Source: Pseudomonas fulva NBRC 16637 = DSM 17717 (GTDB lineage Bacteria > Pseudomonadota > Gammaproteobacteria > Pseudomonadales > Pseudomonadaceae). Taken from it: 64,000 nt of DNA. The stretch covers positions 434,001 through 498,000 of the forward strand of contig NZ_BBIQ01000001.1 in NCBI RefSeq assembly GCF_000730565.1. Reading direction: 5' to 3'. The notes below the pieces were generated by a model. That model had not been told where the DNA came from. It ran no database searches and saw nothing but the letters and a program-made list of their open reading frames with translations. The position numbers and the translations under genes are program-made. How positions within the stretch are numbered: position 1 is the first letter of the stretch; every line of letters starts with the position of its first letter. Of this stretch, positions 46,633 to 57,035 are shown one piece after another.

Positions 46633-46702
46633 TTCGGCTATCCGTGAAGCGCGGGCGTTCTCCTTGCCCGGCGCCTGCTAGAGCCTAAACAAGGAAACGC
46701 CG

Positions 46703-47761
46703 ATGAGCGCCAGTACAACTGCAACAACACGTCACGACTGGTCCCTGGCCGAGGTCAAGGCGCTGTTCCAACAGCCGTTCAACGACCTGATCTTCAACGC
46801 CCAGGCTGTACACCGTGCGCATTTCGACGCCAACCGGGTGCAAGTCTCAACCCTGCTGTCGATCAAGACCGGTGCCTGCCCCGAAGACTGTAAGTACTGC
46901 CCGCAGTCCGGGCACTACAACACCGGCCTGGAAAAGCAGAAGCTGATGGAGGTGCAGAAGGTGCTCGAGGAGGCCGCGCGCGCCAAGGCCATTGGTTCCA
47001 CGCGCTTTTGCATGGGCGCTGCGTGGAAGCACCCTTCGGCCAAGGACATGCCCTATGTGCTGGAGATGGTCAAAGGGGTCAAGGCCATGGGCCTGGAAAC
47101 CTGCATGACCCTCGGCAAGCTCGACCAGGAGCAGACCCAGGCGCTGGCCCAGGCGGGCCTGGACTATTACAACCACAACCTCGATACCTCCCCCGAGTTC
47201 TACGGCAGCATCATCACTACGCGCACCTACGCCGAGCGCTTGCAGACCCTGGCCTATGTGCGCGATGCCGGCATGAAGATCTGCTCTGGCGGCATCCTCG
47301 GCATGGGCGAGACGCTCGATGACCGCGCAGGCCTGCTGATCCAACTGGCCAACCTGCCTGAGCATCCGGAGTCCGTGCCGATCAACATGCTGGTCAAGGT
47401 GGCCGGTACGCCGCTGGCCGACGAGGCCGACGTCGATCCGTTCGACTTCATCCGCATGCTGGCAGTGGCCCGTATTCTCATGCCCAAGTCGCACGTGCGC
47501 CTGTCGGCAGGCCGTGAGCAGATGAACGAGCAAATGCAGGCCTTGGCATTCCTGGCCGGTGCCAACTCGATCTTCTACGGTGAAAAGTTGCTGACAACGG
47601 CCAACCCGCAGGCCGACAAGGACATGCAGCTGTTTGCACGCCTGGGAATCAAGCCTGAAGCCGGTGAAGAGCACGCCGATGAAGTCCACCAGGCTGCGAT
47701 CGAGCAGGCGCTGGTCGAGCAGCGCAACGATGCGTTGTTCTACGATGCAGCTTCGGCCTGA
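46703..47761 (+). CDS. bioB: Biotin synthase
   Basis: Radical-SAM enzyme that inserts sulfur into dethiobiotin, the last step of biotin synthesis. The protein has 352 residues. The iron-sulfur Cys triad is Cys59, Cys63, Cys66. It begins after AAGGAAACGCCG and the following gene starts one base after its stop. It opens the complete bioBFHCD operon; bioA is not in this window. Confidence 0.97.
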   Translation: MSASTTATTRHDWSLAEVKALFQQPFNDLIFNAQAVHRAHFDANRVQVSTLLSIKTGACPEDCKYCPQSGHYNTGLEKQKLMEVQKVLEEAARAKAIGSTRFCMGAAWKHPSAKDMPYVLEMVKGVKAMGLETCMTLGKLDQEQTQALAQAGLDYYNHNLDTSPEFYGSIITTRTYAERLQTLAYVRDAGMKICSGGILGMGETLDDRAGLLIQLANLPEHPESVPINMLVKVAGTPLADEADVDPFDFIRMLAVARILMPKSHVRLSAGREQMNEQMQALAFLAGANSIFYGEKLLTTANPQADKDMQLFARLGIKPEAGEEHADEVHQAAIEQALVEQRNDALFYDAASA

Positions 47762-47762
47762 C

Positions 47763-48935
47763 ATGGCCTTCGACTTGGCCGCGCGGCTGGCCGACCGGCG
47801 CGCGGCGGACCTCTACCGACAGCGCCCCTTGCTGGAAAGCCCACAAGGGCCGCTGGTAGTGGTCGATGGCCAGCCGCTGCTGGCTTTCTGCAGCAACGAT
47901 TACCTGGGCCTGGCAAGTCATCCTGAAGTGCTCGCGGCCTGGCAGGCAGGTGCTGATCGCTGGGGTGTGGGTGGGGGGGCTTCGCATCTGGTCATAGGCC
48001 ATACCACGGCACACCATCAACTTGAGCAAGCATTGGCCGAACTCACCGGGCGGCCGCGAGCGCTGCTGTTCTCCACCGGCTACATGGCCAACCTGGGGGT
48101 AATCACCGCCTTGGTGGGCAAGGGCGATACGGTGTTGCAGGATCGCCTGAACCACGCCTCGCTGCTCGACGGTGGCCTGCTCAGCGGCGCGCGTTTCAGT
48201 CGTTACCTGCACAATGATGTCGGCAGCCTGAGCGACCGCCTGGCCAAGGCCACGGGCAATACATTGGTCGTGACCGATGGCGTGTTCAGCATGGACGGTG
48301 ATGTGGCCGATTTGCCGGCGCTGGCCCAGGCGACGCGTGCGCGCGATGCCTGGCTGATGGTGGACGATGCCCATGGCCTGGGCACCCTGGGTGTGGGCGG
48401 CGGAGGGGTCGTCGAGCACTATGGCCTGGGCGTGGACGATGTCCCGGTACTGGTCGGTACGCTGGGCAAGGCCTGCGGTACGGCGGGTGCGTTCGTGGCT
48501 GGCAGTGAAGCGCTGATCGAGGCACTGATCCAGTTCGCCCGGCCTTACATCTACACCACCAGCCAACCGCCCGCCTTGGCCTGCGCCACCCTCAAGAGCC
48601 TTGAGCTGGTGCGGACACAGCCTTGGCGACGTGAGCACTTGGCGGCACTGATCCAGCAATTTCGCGAAGGCGCAGAACAACTGGGCTTGCGCCTGATGGA
48701 GAGCCAGACGCCGATCCAGCCGATTGTCATCGGTGACAGCGCGCAAGCGCTTCGCCTGTCGCAGCTACTGCGCGAGCGCGGTCTGTTGGTGACCGCTATC
48801 CGGCCACCTACGGTGGCGGTCGGTAGTGCGCGATTGCGCGTTACCTTGAGCGCTGCCCACACAGCAGCTCAGGTGCAGCTATTGTTGAATGCATTGGCAG
48901 AGTGTTATCCACAGCTGGAGCGCGCCGATGCGTAA
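47763..48935 (+). CDS. bioF: 8-amino-7-oxononanoate synthase
   Basis: PLP enzyme condensing pimeloyl-ACP with alanine, 390 residues. The PLP Lys is Lys236 in [10 protein letters not shown], with [10 protein letters not shown] and [11 protein letters not shown] motifs upstream. The ATG at 47763 follows the bioB stop by one base. The last codons overlap the bioH start by 8 bases. Confidence 0.95.
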   Translation: MAFDLAARLADRRAADLYRQRPLLESPQGPLVVVDGQPLLAFCSNDYLGLASHPEVLAAWQAGADRWGVGGGASHLVIGHTTAHHQLEQALAELTGRPRALLFSTGYMANLGVITALVGKGDTVLQDRLNHASLLDGGLLSGARFSRYLHNDVGSLSDRLAKATGNTLVVTDGVFSMDGDVADLPALAQATRARDAWLMVDDAHGLGTLGVGGGGVVEHYGLGVDDVPVLVGTLGKACGTAGAFVAGSEALIEALIQFARPYIYTTSQPPALACATLKSLELVRTQPWRREHLAALIQQFREGAEQLGLRLMESQTPIQPIVIGDSAQALRLSQLLRERGLLVTAIRPPTVAVGSARLRVTLSAAHTAAQVQLLLNALAECYPQLERADA

Positions 48936-49659
48936 CCGACTCGTACTGCTACCAGGCTGGGGCCTGGGCACCGCTTCTCTTGAGCCGCTTGCAGCCAGCC
49001 TGCGCGCCCAGGACCCTGGGCTTCAGGTGACGCTGATGCCCATGCCGGAGCTGGATCACTGTGACGTCCAGGGTTGGGTCGAGCACCTGGATCGCAAGGT
49101 ACCCAACGATGTGTGGCTGGGGGGGTGGTCGCTGGGCGGTATGCTGGCCAGTGCCCTGGCCGACAAGCGCGGCGACCACTGTTGCGGCTTGCTCACCCTG
49201 GCCAGTAACCCTAGTTTCGTGGCCCATGCCGATTGGCCTCACGGGATGGCCGAAGACACCTTCGGGACGTTCCTGGATGGTTGCCGCAGCCATCCGTCGG
49301 TCACGCTCAAGCGCTTTCGCACGTTGTGCAGCGAAGGGGCCATGCAAGCGCGCACCTTACTTCGCCAGCTGGGCGTAGGCGTTCCAGACACCGATCCGCT
49401 GTACCTGGCTACGGCGCTACAGGTACTGGCCCAGCTCGATACCCGAGCAGCGCTGGAGGCATTCGCCGGCCCGCAGCTTCATCTTTTTGCCGGCGCAGAT
49501 GCCTTGGTGCCAGCCGAAGCTGCGCAGGCGCTGAGCGAGCTGTTGCCCGACGTGGAAGTGGGCCTTGTCGAAGACAGTTCCCATGCGTTTGTGCTCGAGT
49601 ACCCACAAGAACTGGCCAGCGGTATCAAAAGTTTCCTGCATGAGAGTGGCGATGACTGA
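48928..49659 (+). CDS. bioH: Pimeloyl-ACP methyl ester esterase
   Basis: Alpha/beta hydrolase that removes the methyl group from pimeloyl-ACP methyl ester and so ends the BioC-BioH route. The protein has 243 residues. The nucleophile elbow GWSLGG has Ser68, and the catalytic His is in SSHAFVLE near the C-terminus. It overlaps bioF by 8 bases and bioC by 8 bases. Confidence 0.92.
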   Translation: MRNRLVLLPGWGLGTASLEPLAASLRAQDPGLQVTLMPMPELDHCDVQGWVEHLDRKVPNDVWLGGWSLGGMLASALADKRGDHCCGLLTLASNPSFVAHADWPHGMAEDTFGTFLDGCRSHPSVTLKRFRTLCSEGAMQARTLLRQLGVGVPDTDPLYLATALQVLAQLDTRAALEAFAGPQLHLFAGADALVPAEAAQALSELLPDVEVGLVEDSSHAFVLEYPQELASGIKSFLHESGDD

Positions 49660-50470
49660 TCTTTCCCAGCCAGGCTTGCCTGGCGCCTTGCCCGACAAAC
49701 GCCAGGTGGCCACGTCGTTTTCGCGTGCGGCAGCCAGCTATGACAGCGTGGCAGCCCTGCAGCGTTCGGTCGGTATGAACCTGCTGACGATGCTGCCATC
49801 TGACCTCGAACCGACTCGCTGGCTTGATCTGGGCAGTGGCACGGGCCATTTCAGCCGGGTGCTTGCCGAGCGTTACGGGCCTGCAAGCGGTGTTGCCGTG
49901 GACATCGCCGAAGGCATGCTGCGTCATGCTCGCGATCGAGCCGATGGCGCCCAAAGCTACATCGTCGGCGATGCCGAGCGCTTGCCGCTGGGGGAGGGGT
50001 GCGTCGATCTCGTCTTTTCCAGCCTGGCCGTCCAGTGGTGCAGCCATTTTGCCCAAGTGCTGGAAGAAGCTTCGCGTATTCTGCGACCAGGCGGCGTCCT
50101 GGCTTTCAGCAGCCTGTGCGTGGGTACGCTCGATGAATTGCGCGGCAGTTGGCAGGCCGTGGATGGCCAGGTACATGTCAACCGCTTCAGGCGCTTCGAC
50201 GAATACCAGCGTTCATGTGCAGCCAGTGCCCTCGAAACGCAGGTACTGCAACAGTTGCCGCATGTATTGCATTATGCACACGTGCGCACATTGACCCATG
50301 AACTCAAGGCGCTGGGGGCGCACAACCTCAACCCGGGTCGTCCTGCCGGGCTCACCGGGCGCGCCCGCATACAGGGTATGCTCCAGGCGTACGAGGCCTA
50401 CCGCCAGCCCCAAGGGCTGCCTGCCACTTATCAAGTGGTCTACGGCGTGCTGCGCAAGTCTGTGGCATAG
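49652..50470 (+). CDS. bioC: Malonyl-ACP O-methyltransferase
   Basis: SAM-dependent methyltransferase that masks malonyl-ACP to start pimelate synthesis. The protein has 272 residues and the SAM motif [10 protein letters not shown] at 58-67. The N-terminal [12 protein letters not shown] is the typical BioC start. The ATG is at 49652 within the bioH end; an earlier ATG three codons upstream is possible but lacks a separate ribosome site. The gap to bioD is 9 bases. Confidence 0.92.
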   Translation: MTDLSQPGLPGALPDKRQVATSFSRAAASYDSVAALQRSVGMNLLTMLPSDLEPTRWLDLGSGTGHFSRVLAERYGPASGVAVDIAEGMLRHARDRADGAQSYIVGDAERLPLGEGCVDLVFSSLAVQWCSHFAQVLEEASRILRPGGVLAFSSLCVGTLDELRGSWQAVDGQVHVNRFRRFDEYQRSCAASALETQVLQQLPHVLHYAHVRTLTHELKALGAHNLNPGRPAGLTGRARIQGMLQAYEAYRQPQGLPATYQVVYGVLRKSVA

Positions 50471-50479
50471 GAGTACTTC

Positions 50480-51160
50480 ATGAGTCAGGCGTATTTCATT
50501 GCCGGAACTGACACCGATGTCGGCAAGACCACCATTGCAGCCGGTCTTCTACACGCAGCGAAGTTGCAGGGGTTGAGCACCCTGGGGGCCAAGCCGGTGG
50601 CATCCGGCTGCAGCATGACGGCCAAGGGCTTGCGCAACAGCGACGCCCTGGCGCTGATCGACGAGAGCACCATCAAGCTCGCCTACGAGCAGGTCAACCC
50701 ATTCGCCTTCGAGCCAGCCATCGCCCCCCATGTCGCCGCGCGGGAAGCCGGTGTGACGCTGGCGGTGTCGCAGCTGCTGGCGGATATGCGCACGGTGTTG
50801 CAGCACCAGGCCGATTTCACCTTGATCGAAGGCGCAGGCGGCTGGCGGGTGCCGCTTTCGGGCCTGGCGAACCTGTCGGACCTGGCCGTTGCATTGCAGC
50901 TGCCGGTCATCCTGGTGGTCGGGGTAAGGCTGGGCTGCATCAGCCACGCGCTGCTCAGTGCCGAAGCCATCGAACGTGACGGACTGCAGCTCGCCGGGTG
51001 GGTGGCGAACATCATCGAGCCAAAAACGTCGCGGCTCGAAGAGAATCTGGCCAGCCTGGCCGAACGGCTGCCGGCGCCTTGTCTGGGCCGAGTGCCCAAG
51101 CTCAAGCAAGCCACGGCGGACAAGGTGGCCGAGCATTTGCAACTGGACTTGCTGGATTAA
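50480..51160 (+). CDS. bioD: Dethiobiotin synthetase
   Basis: ATP-dependent carboxylase that closes the ureido ring of dethiobiotin, 226 residues. The P-loop GTDTDVGKTT (9-18) and the KPVASGC segment carry the ATP and substrate sites. It is the last gene of the bio operon. No clear terminator follows. Confidence 0.95.
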   Translation: MSQAYFIAGTDTDVGKTTIAAGLLHAAKLQGLSTLGAKPVASGCSMTAKGLRNSDALALIDESTIKLAYEQVNPFAFEPAIAPHVAAREAGVTLAVSQLLADMRTVLQHQADFTLIEGAGGWRVPLSGLANLSDLAVALQLPVILVVGVRLGCISHALLSAEAIERDGLQLAGWVANIIEPKTSRLEENLASLAERLPAPCLGRVPKLKQATADKVAEHLQLDLLD

Positions 51161-51332
51161 CCAGCGCGTGTCTGCGGTAGCGGCGGGGTCAAGCGTGTGC
51201 AAGGTTAACTGACGCTGGTATGGTCAAGGCCTATCAAGTGGCACTGAGCCATTAGCGATTTAAACGGGCTTTTTGGTAGCTGGCCTGCTTTAATGAGGCC
51301 TCACCGTCATCCAGTGTCGATGGAGTCCTGAC

Positions 51333-51629
51333 ATGGAAATCACCGGTAGCTCCGCCTTCTACGCAGGCCTTGGTGCCATTCACAATGGTCAGAATCGCGT
51401 TGACCAGGCCGCCAGCCAGGTCGCCAACACCACCGCCGAACGTTCCGCCACCAGTCAGTCGAGTGATTTTCAGGCCGAGCGGCTGCGTGCCGTCGACAGA
51501 AGTCAGCAAATGGACCTGGCCACCAGCACCGTGCAAATGGCGCTGGGCAGAACCGAAGTCGAGCTTGGCGCCAAAGTCGTCAAGGCATCCGACGAAATGC
51601 TGGGTCGTATCATCGACACCTACGCCTAA
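51333..51629 (+). CDS. Mini flagellar-rod-like protein, unknown function
   Basis: A 98-residue protein without signal peptide. The N-terminal part (SSAFYAGLGAIHNGQNRVDQ, then ASQVANTTAE) resembles the N-terminal helix of flagellar rod and hook proteins (ALYSGLSGL...IANNIANVNT pattern). The C-terminal 30 residues (MALGRTEVELGAKVVKASDE, then MLGRIIDTYA) resemble the matching C-terminal helix (NLI-AQRAYEANAKVI-TADQMLQ pattern). The whole central domain of those proteins is missing. I recall similar genes of unknown function beside bioD in other Pseudomonas genomes. It is a stand-alone gene, with no flagellar genes nearby. Confidence 0.7.
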   Translation: MEITGSSAFYAGLGAIHNGQNRVDQAASQVANTTAERSATSQSSDFQAERLRAVDRSQQMDLATSTVQMALGRTEVELGAKVVKASDEMLGRIIDTYA

Positions 51630-51743
51630 CGGTCGATAGCGCGTTCCCGCCTGCCACACACCGCCCAGAGGCTTGCACTGCCTCGTTTTCTTTTCTTCGC
51701 CAGAAGCGTCCCCGTCCTCACGGGCGAAGTGGCGTGGGCGTTG

Positions 51744-51763
51744 ATGGCGGATTCGCCATTTTT
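51744..51763 (+). terminator. Possible terminator after the mini rod-like gene
   Basis: ATGGCG-GATT-CGCCAT followed by TTTT, with a competing stem of CGCCA/TGGCG just after it. The stem is short, so the call is moderate. Confidence 0.5.
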
Positions 51764-51792
51764 CGTGGCGTAAATGGCACCTCTGGCCCTTC

Positions 51793-51821
51793 TTGACATC
51801 CGCCAGCGGTAAACGTAAGTT
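51793..51821 (+). promoter_or_regulatory. Promoter of the first acyl-CoA dehydrogenase
   Basis: TTGACA (51793-51798), a 17-base spacer and TAAGTT (51816-51821). It is followed at once by a PsrA-like box. The -35 is perfect and the -10 is weak. Confidence 0.5.
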
Positions 51822-51822
51822 T

Positions 51823-51836
51823 CAAACAACTGTTTG
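51823..51836 (+). promoter_or_regulatory. PsrA-like operator
   Basis: CAAAC-AACT-GTTTG matches the published PsrA pattern (G/C)AAAC-N2-4-GTTT(G/C). PsrA is a fatty-acid-responsive repressor of beta-oxidation genes in Pseudomonas. The site lies where the transcript would start, 56 bases before the acyl-CoA dehydrogenase ATG. Confidence 0.6.
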
Positions 51837-51892
51837 ATAGACCCTGCCGCGTGCGCCGGTCCCCCACAGAACTCACCTAGAGGTTCATCGCG

Positions 51893-53698
51893 ATGCCTGA
51901 CTACAAAGCCCCCCTGCGTGATATTCGCTTCGTGCGTGATGAGCTACTCGGCTACGAGGCGCACTATCAGAGCCTGCCAGGTTGCCAGGACGCCACGCCC
52001 GACATGGTGGACGCGATTCTCGAGGAAGGTGCGAAGTTCTGTGAGCAGGTACTGTCGCCGCTCAACCGCGTAGGCGATCAGGAAGGCTGCACCTGGAGCG
52101 AGGCGGGCGTGAAGACGCCGACCGGTTTCAAGGAAGCCTACCAGCAGTTCGTCGAAGGCGGCTGGCCGAGCCTGGCGCACGATGTGGAGCACGGTGGTCA
52201 GGGGTTGCCCGAGTCGCTGGGCCTGGCCCTGAGCGAAATGGTGGGCGGTGCCAACTGGTCGTGGGGCATGTACCCAGGCTTGTCCCACGGCGCAATGAAC
52301 ACCATCTCGGCCCACGGCACTGCCGAACAGCAGCACACCTACCTGACCAAGCTGGTTTCGGGTGAATGGACCGGCACCATGTGCCTGACCGAACCGCACT
52401 GCGGCACCGACCTGGGCATGCTGCGCACCAAGGCCGAACCCCAGGCCGATGGCAGCTACAAGGTCAGCGGTACCAAGATCTTCATTTCGGCCGGTGAGCA
52501 CGACATGGCCGAGAACATCGTGCACATCGTGCTGGCACGCCTGCCCGATGCACCGGCTGGCACCAAGGGCATTTCCCTGTTCATCGTGCCGAAGTTCCTG
52601 CCCAACGCCGGAGGCGCAGCGGGTGAGCGCAATGGTGTGAGCTGCGGCTCCATCGAGCACAAGATGGGTATCCATGGCAATGCCACCTGCGTGATGAACT
52701 TCGACGCAGCCACCGGTTACCTGATCGGCCCGGCCAACAAAGGCCTGAACTGCATGTTCACCTTCATGAACACGGCACGCCTGGGGACTGCGCTGCAAGG
52801 CCTGGCCCATGCCGAAGTGGCCTTCCAGGGTGGCTTGAAGTATGCCCGCGAGCGCCTGCAGATGCGCTCGCTGACCGGGCCCAAGGCGCCTGAGAAGGCC
52901 GCCGACCCGATCATCGTCCACCCGGATGTACGTCGCATGCTCCTGACCATGAAGGCCTTCGCCGAGGGCACCCGTGCGATGGTCTACTTCACGGCCAAGC
53001 AGGTGGACATCGTCAAGTACAGTCAGGATGAGGAAGAGCGCAAGAAGGCCGATGCCCTGCTGGCGTTCCTGACCCCAATCGCCAAGGCCTTCATGACCGA
53101 GGTCGGCTTCGAGGCGGCCAACCATGGGGTTCAGGTCTACGGTGGGCATGGCTTCATCGCCGAGTGGGGCATGGAGCAGAACGTTCGTGACAGCCGTATT
53201 TCCATGCTGTACGAGGGCACCACGGGCATCCAGGCCCTGGACCTGCTGGGCCGCAAGGTGCTGATGACCCAAGGCGAGGCCCTCAAGGGCTTCACCAAGA
53301 TCGTGCACAAGTTCTGCCAGTCGCAGGAAGGCAAGGAGGCGGTCAACGAGTTCGTTCAGCCCCTGGCTGCGTTGAACAAGGAATGGGGCGAGCTGACCAT
53401 GAAGGTGGGCATGGCTGCCATGAAGGACCGTGAGGAAGTGGGTGCGGCATCGGTGGACTACCTCATGTACTCCGGCTACGCCTGCCTGGCTTACTTCTGG
53501 GCCGACATTGCCCGCTTGGCTGCCGAAAAGCTGGCAGCAGGTACCAGTGAAGCGGCGTTCTACACCGCCAAGCTGCAAACGGCACGCTTCTACTTCCAGC
53601 GCATCCTGCCGCGTACCCGCACGCATGTGGCTGCCATGCTGTCCGGTGCTGACAACCTGATGGCCATGGACGAAGAACACTTCGGCCTGGCTTACTGA
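51893..53698 (+). CDS. Acyl-CoA dehydrogenase (long form), paralogue 1
   Basis: FAD-dependent acyl-CoA dehydrogenase of the 600-residue class (601 residues), oxidising acyl-CoA to enoyl-CoA in beta-oxidation. The motif [13 protein letters not shown] contacts FAD and substrate. The catalytic base is Glu441 in [18 protein letters not shown]-terminal extension typical of this class follows. Chain length preference cannot be told. A PsrA-like box lies at its promoter. A paralogue with the same MxxYKAPLRDxRF start lies 1.6 kb downstream. Confidence 0.93.
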   Translation: MPDYKAPLRDIRFVRDELLGYEAHYQSLPGCQDATPDMVDAILEEGAKFCEQVLSPLNRVGDQEGCTWSEAGVKTPTGFKEAYQQFVEGGWPSLAHDVEHGGQGLPESLGLALSEMVGGANWSWGMYPGLSHGAMNTISAHGTAEQQHTYLTKLVSGEWTGTMCLTEPHCGTDLGMLRTKAEPQADGSYKVSGTKIFISAGEHDMAENIVHIVLARLPDAPAGTKGISLFIVPKFLPNAGGAAGERNGVSCGSIEHKMGIHGNATCVMNFDAATGYLIGPANKGLNCMFTFMNTARLGTALQGLAHAEVAFQGGLKYARERLQMRSLTGPKAPEKAADPIIVHPDVRRMLLTMKAFAEGTRAMVYFTAKQVDIVKYSQDEEERKKADALLAFLTPIAKAFMTEVGFEAANHGVQVYGGHGFIAEWGMEQNVRDSRISMLYEGTTGIQALDLLGRKVLMTQGEALKGFTKIVHKFCQSQEGKEAVNEFVQPLAALNKEWGELTMKVGMAAMKDREEVGAASVDYLMYSGYACLAYFWADIARLAAEKLAAGTSEAAFYTAKLQTARFYFQRILPRTRTHVAAMLSGADNLMAMDEEHFGLAY

Positions 53699-53718
53699 GT
53701 CACCTCAGGTCGTATGCG

Positions 53719-53747
53719 AACCGTCTGCTTCGGCAGACGGTTTTTTT
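53719..53747 (+). terminator. Terminator of the first acyl-CoA dehydrogenase
   Basis: CCGTCTGC-TTCG-GCAGACGG followed by TTTTTTT: an 8-base stem extended by AA/TT with a TTCG tetraloop. It starts 20 bases after the stop codon and is a strong rho-independent terminator. Confidence 0.93.
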
Positions 53748-53838
53748 ATGTCTGGCGCAAGCCAACAATAAAGGTACTCAAGTGTCCAGGTGAACGGCCG
53801 ATCAACTAAGGGCACAATGCCACTATTGGTCTGCCAGG

Positions 53839-55134
53839 TTGGAATTGCCCTTGCTTCGCCTTAACGCTGTCCGCCCAAGCCATTTCGTACCCTCTCTCGT
53901 CTTGCTGGGGGCAGGCTTGGCTGCGGCTTACGTCAAGGACCTCAGCGTTTTCTTCACATCGCTTTTCAATGTGCTGCCAACCCTCGTGCTGTTGATGGGC
54001 GGCGCCTATTGCGCGGTGTACAGGCGCCAGCGGGAGCTGTTTCTGATGCTCACGGTCTACATCGCCTATTTCCTGCTCGATACCCAGACTGACTTCTATC
54101 GAGACAACGGCCGCGTTCGTGAAGATGCTGCCGTGATCTTCCACCTCGTGTGCCTGCTGTTACCGGCGTTGTATGGCCTTTATGGCATCTGGCAGGAGCG
54201 CACGCACCTGCTCCAGGACCTGGTCGCCAGGTGTGCGGTGCTGTTGGCCACGGCCGCAGTGGCGGCCGGCTTCGAGCAAAGCTTTCCCGAGGCACTGCTG
54301 GCCAGCCTGGCGGAAATCCGCTGGCCGATCTTGCACGGTCAGTGGATGAGCCTGATTCAGCTGGCCTACCCGGTGTTCATGGGCATGCTGGCGTTACTCG
54401 TCGTACAGTACCTGCGTGCGCCCAGGCCCCTGCATGGCGCCTTGATCGTGGGCCTGGTCGGTATTTTCTGGATGCTGCCCAAGACGTTCGTGTTGCCTTT
54501 CACGCTGAACATCATGTGCAGCCAGGTCATGCTGATGATTGCCACGGCAGTCGCTCACGAAGCGTACCAGATGGCGTTCCGTGACGAGCTCACCGGGTTG
54601 CCGGGCCGTCGCGCGCTCAATGAGCGCCTGCAGCGACTAGGGCGCTCCTATGTGATCGCCATGGCCGACGTGGACCATTTCAAGCGCTTCAACGACACCC
54701 ATGGCCATGATGTGGGCGACCAGGTATTGCGGCTGGTGGCCAGCCGGCTTGGCAAGGTCAAGGGGGGAGGCCGCGCCTACCGCTATGGCGGCGAAGAATT
54801 CGCCGTGGTGTTCGCGGGCAAGACGGCTGACCAGTGCGTGCCGCATCTGGAAGCGGTTCGAGAAGCGATTGCCGGCTATGCCATGCACTTGCGTGACCAG
54901 AGTGCTCGTCCGCTGGATGACAACACCGGCCGCCAGCGCCGCACAGGCAGCAGTGGCGACACGGTTACCGTGACCATCAGCGTAGGTGTGGCCGAACGGC
55001 AGGGCGATAACCGCAGCGTTGAAGAGGTGCTCAAGGCTGCCGATCAGGCGCTGTACGCTGCCAAGGCCGCGGGGCGTAATTGCTTGATGGTGCACGGCCT
55101 GAGAAATCGTCGGGGAGCAGTGCGGGAAGCGTGA
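53839..55134 (+). CDS. Membrane-bound GGDEF diguanylate cyclase
   Basis: A 431-residue protein with an N-terminal membrane sensor of about six to seven hydrophobic helices (residues 15-240) and a C-terminal GGDEF domain with GGEEF at 317-321, so it is predicted to make cyclic-di-GMP. No RxxD inhibitory site is visible just before the signature. The start at TTG 53839 is a best guess; no ATG lies near, and the ribosome site is weak. It sits between two acyl-CoA dehydrogenase paralogues. Confidence 0.85.
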   Translation: MELPLLRLNAVRPSHFVPSLVLLGAGLAAAYVKDLSVFFTSLFNVLPTLVLLMGGAYCAVYRRQRELFLMLTVYIAYFLLDTQTDFYRDNGRVREDAAVIFHLVCLLLPALYGLYGIWQERTHLLQDLVARCAVLLATAAVAAGFEQSFPEALLASLAEIRWPILHGQWMSLIQLAYPVFMGMLALLVVQYLRAPRPLHGALIVGLVGIFWMLPKTFVLPFTLNIMCSQVMLMIATAVAHEAYQMAFRDELTGLPGRRALNERLQRLGRSYVIAMADVDHFKRFNDTHGHDVGDQVLRLVASRLGKVKGGGRAYRYGGEEFAVVFAGKTADQCVPHLEAVREAIAGYAMHLRDQSARPLDDNTGRQRRTGSSGDTVTVTISVGVAERQGDNRSVEEVLKAADQALYAAKAAGRNCLMVHGLRNRRGAVREA

Positions 55135-55256
55135 CCATAACTGACTACTTAGTCTCTTGATGACCCTATGTGTCGTAAAAGTTGTTCGGTTACACTGGTT
55201 CCACTACCCGTGCTGCGATGCTCATCGCCGCCCGTCCTGACCAGCGAGAGGTTGTC

Positions 55257-57035
55257 ATGGCTGAATATAAAGCGCCCCTGCGCGACATGCGCTTCGTACT
55301 GAATGAAGTCTTCAACGTGGGCCAGCAGTGGGCGCAGCTGCCGGGCTTGGCTGAGTTGGTCGATGCCGAAACGGCCATGGCGGTGCTTGAGGAGGCAGGC
55401 AAGGTCACTGCACGCAGCATCGCACCGCTCAGCCGCGCTGCCGACGAGGAAGGCTGCCGCTGGGACAACGGCGCGGTGCATACGCCTGCCGGGTTCATCG
55501 AAGCCTACGACACCTATGCTCAAGGCGGCTGGGTAGGCGTGGGTGGCGACCCTGCCTTCGGCGGCATGGGCATGCCCAAGGCGGTATCGGCCCAGGTCGA
55601 GGAGATGGTCAACGCAGCCAGCCTGTCGTTTGGCTTGTACCCCATGCTCACCGCAGGTGCCTGCCTGTCGATCAACGCCCACGCCGACGAGGCGCTCAAG
55701 CACACGTACCTGCCGAACATGTATTCAGGTGTGTGGGCAGGCTCCATGTGCCTGACCGAACCTCATGCAGGTACTGACCTTGGCATGATCCGCACCAAGG
55801 CCGAGCCCCAGGCTGACGGCAGCTACCGTGTGACCGGCACCAAGATCTTCATCACCGGTGGCGAGCACGACCTGACCGAGAACATCATTCACCTGGTCCT
55901 GGCCAAGCTGCCAGACGCACCGGCAGGCCCCAAAGGGATCTCCCTGTTCCTGGTCCCCAAGTTCCTGGTCAACGAAGACGGCAGCCTGGGTGCTCGCAAT
56001 CCGGCGACCTGTGGGTCCATCGAGCACAAGATGGGTATCCAGGCCTCGGCCACCTGCGTAATGAATTTCGACGAGGCGGTCGGTTACATTGTGGGGGAGC
56101 CCAACAAGGGGCTGGCCGCGATGTTCACCATGATGAACTACGAGCGGCTCGGGGTTGGCATCCAAGGGCTCGCTTCGGCCGAGCGCTCTTATCAGAACGC
56201 TGTCGAATACGCCCGGGATCGCCTGCAAAGCCGTGCACCGACCGGGCCCCAAGCCAAGGAAAAGCCTGCTGACCCGATCATCGTGCACCCGGATGTGCGG
56301 CGCATGTTGCTGACCATGAAGGCGCTGACCGAGGGCGGACGGGCGTTTTCCAGCTACGTGGCCTTGCAACTGGACAGCGCCAAATACGCGCAAGACAGTG
56401 CCGTGCGCAAGCGCAGCGAGGAGCTGGTCGCGCTGTTGACCCCGGTGGCCAAGGCGTTTCTGACCGACCTGGGCCTTGAGTGCACCTTGCACGGTCAACA
56501 AGTGTTCGGTGGGCACGGGTATATCCGCGAATGGGGTCAGGAGCAGCTGGTGCGCGATGTGCGTATTACCCAGATCTACGAAGGCACCAACGGTATCCAG
56601 GCGCTGGACTTGATGGGCCGCAAGGTGGTGGCCAGTGGTGGCGCGTACTACCAGCTGTTCTCGAACGAAGTGCGTGAGTTCATTGCCGGTGCCGGTGATG
56701 GCATGGCTGCGTTTACCAGCCCCTTGGAAGCGGCGCTCGACCAGCTCGATGGCGTGACCGACTGGGTGCTGCAACAAGCCAAGGGCAATCCGAACGAAAT
56801 CGGGGCGGCGTCGGTTGAATACCTGCATGCCTTTGGCTATGTCGCCTATGGCTACATGTGGGCATTGATGGCCCAGGCTGCACTGGCAGGCGAGGGTGAT
56901 GAAGCGTTCTACCAAGGCAAGCTTGGCACGGCACGCTTCTATTTCGCTCGCTTGCTGCCCCGCGTCGATTCGCTTATCGCCTCGGTCAAGGCGGGTAGCG
57001 AATCGCTGTACCTGCTGGGTGCGGAACAGTTCTAG
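55257..57035 (+). CDS. Acyl-CoA dehydrogenase (long form), paralogue 2
   Basis: A 592-residue relative of the gene at 51893, with the FAD/substrate motif MCLTEPHAGTDLG and the catalytic Glu442 in YEGTNGIQALDLMGRK. The ATG at 55257 follows GAGAGG and gives the same MAEYKAPLRDMRF start as the paralogue; a longer frame upstream is not supported. It has its own 122-base upstream region with a GACTA-CT-TAGTC palindrome at 55143-55154, and no PsrA-like box. Confidence 0.93.
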   Translation: MAEYKAPLRDMRFVLNEVFNVGQQWAQLPGLAELVDAETAMAVLEEAGKVTARSIAPLSRAADEEGCRWDNGAVHTPAGFIEAYDTYAQGGWVGVGGDPAFGGMGMPKAVSAQVEEMVNAASLSFGLYPMLTAGACLSINAHADEALKHTYLPNMYSGVWAGSMCLTEPHAGTDLGMIRTKAEPQADGSYRVTGTKIFITGGEHDLTENIIHLVLAKLPDAPAGPKGISLFLVPKFLVNEDGSLGARNPATCGSIEHKMGIQASATCVMNFDEAVGYIVGEPNKGLAAMFTMMNYERLGVGIQGLASAERSYQNAVEYARDRLQSRAPTGPQAKEKPADPIIVHPDVRRMLLTMKALTEGGRAFSSYVALQLDSAKYAQDSAVRKRSEELVALLTPVAKAFLTDLGLECTLHGQQVFGGHGYIREWGQEQLVRDVRITQIYEGTNGIQALDLMGRKVVASGGAYYQLFSNEVREFIAGAGDGMAAFTSPLEAALDQLDGVTDWVLQQAKGNPNEIGAASVEYLHAFGYVAYGYMWALMAQAALAGEGDEAFYQGKLGTARFYFARLLPRVDSLIASVKAGSESLYLLGAEQF

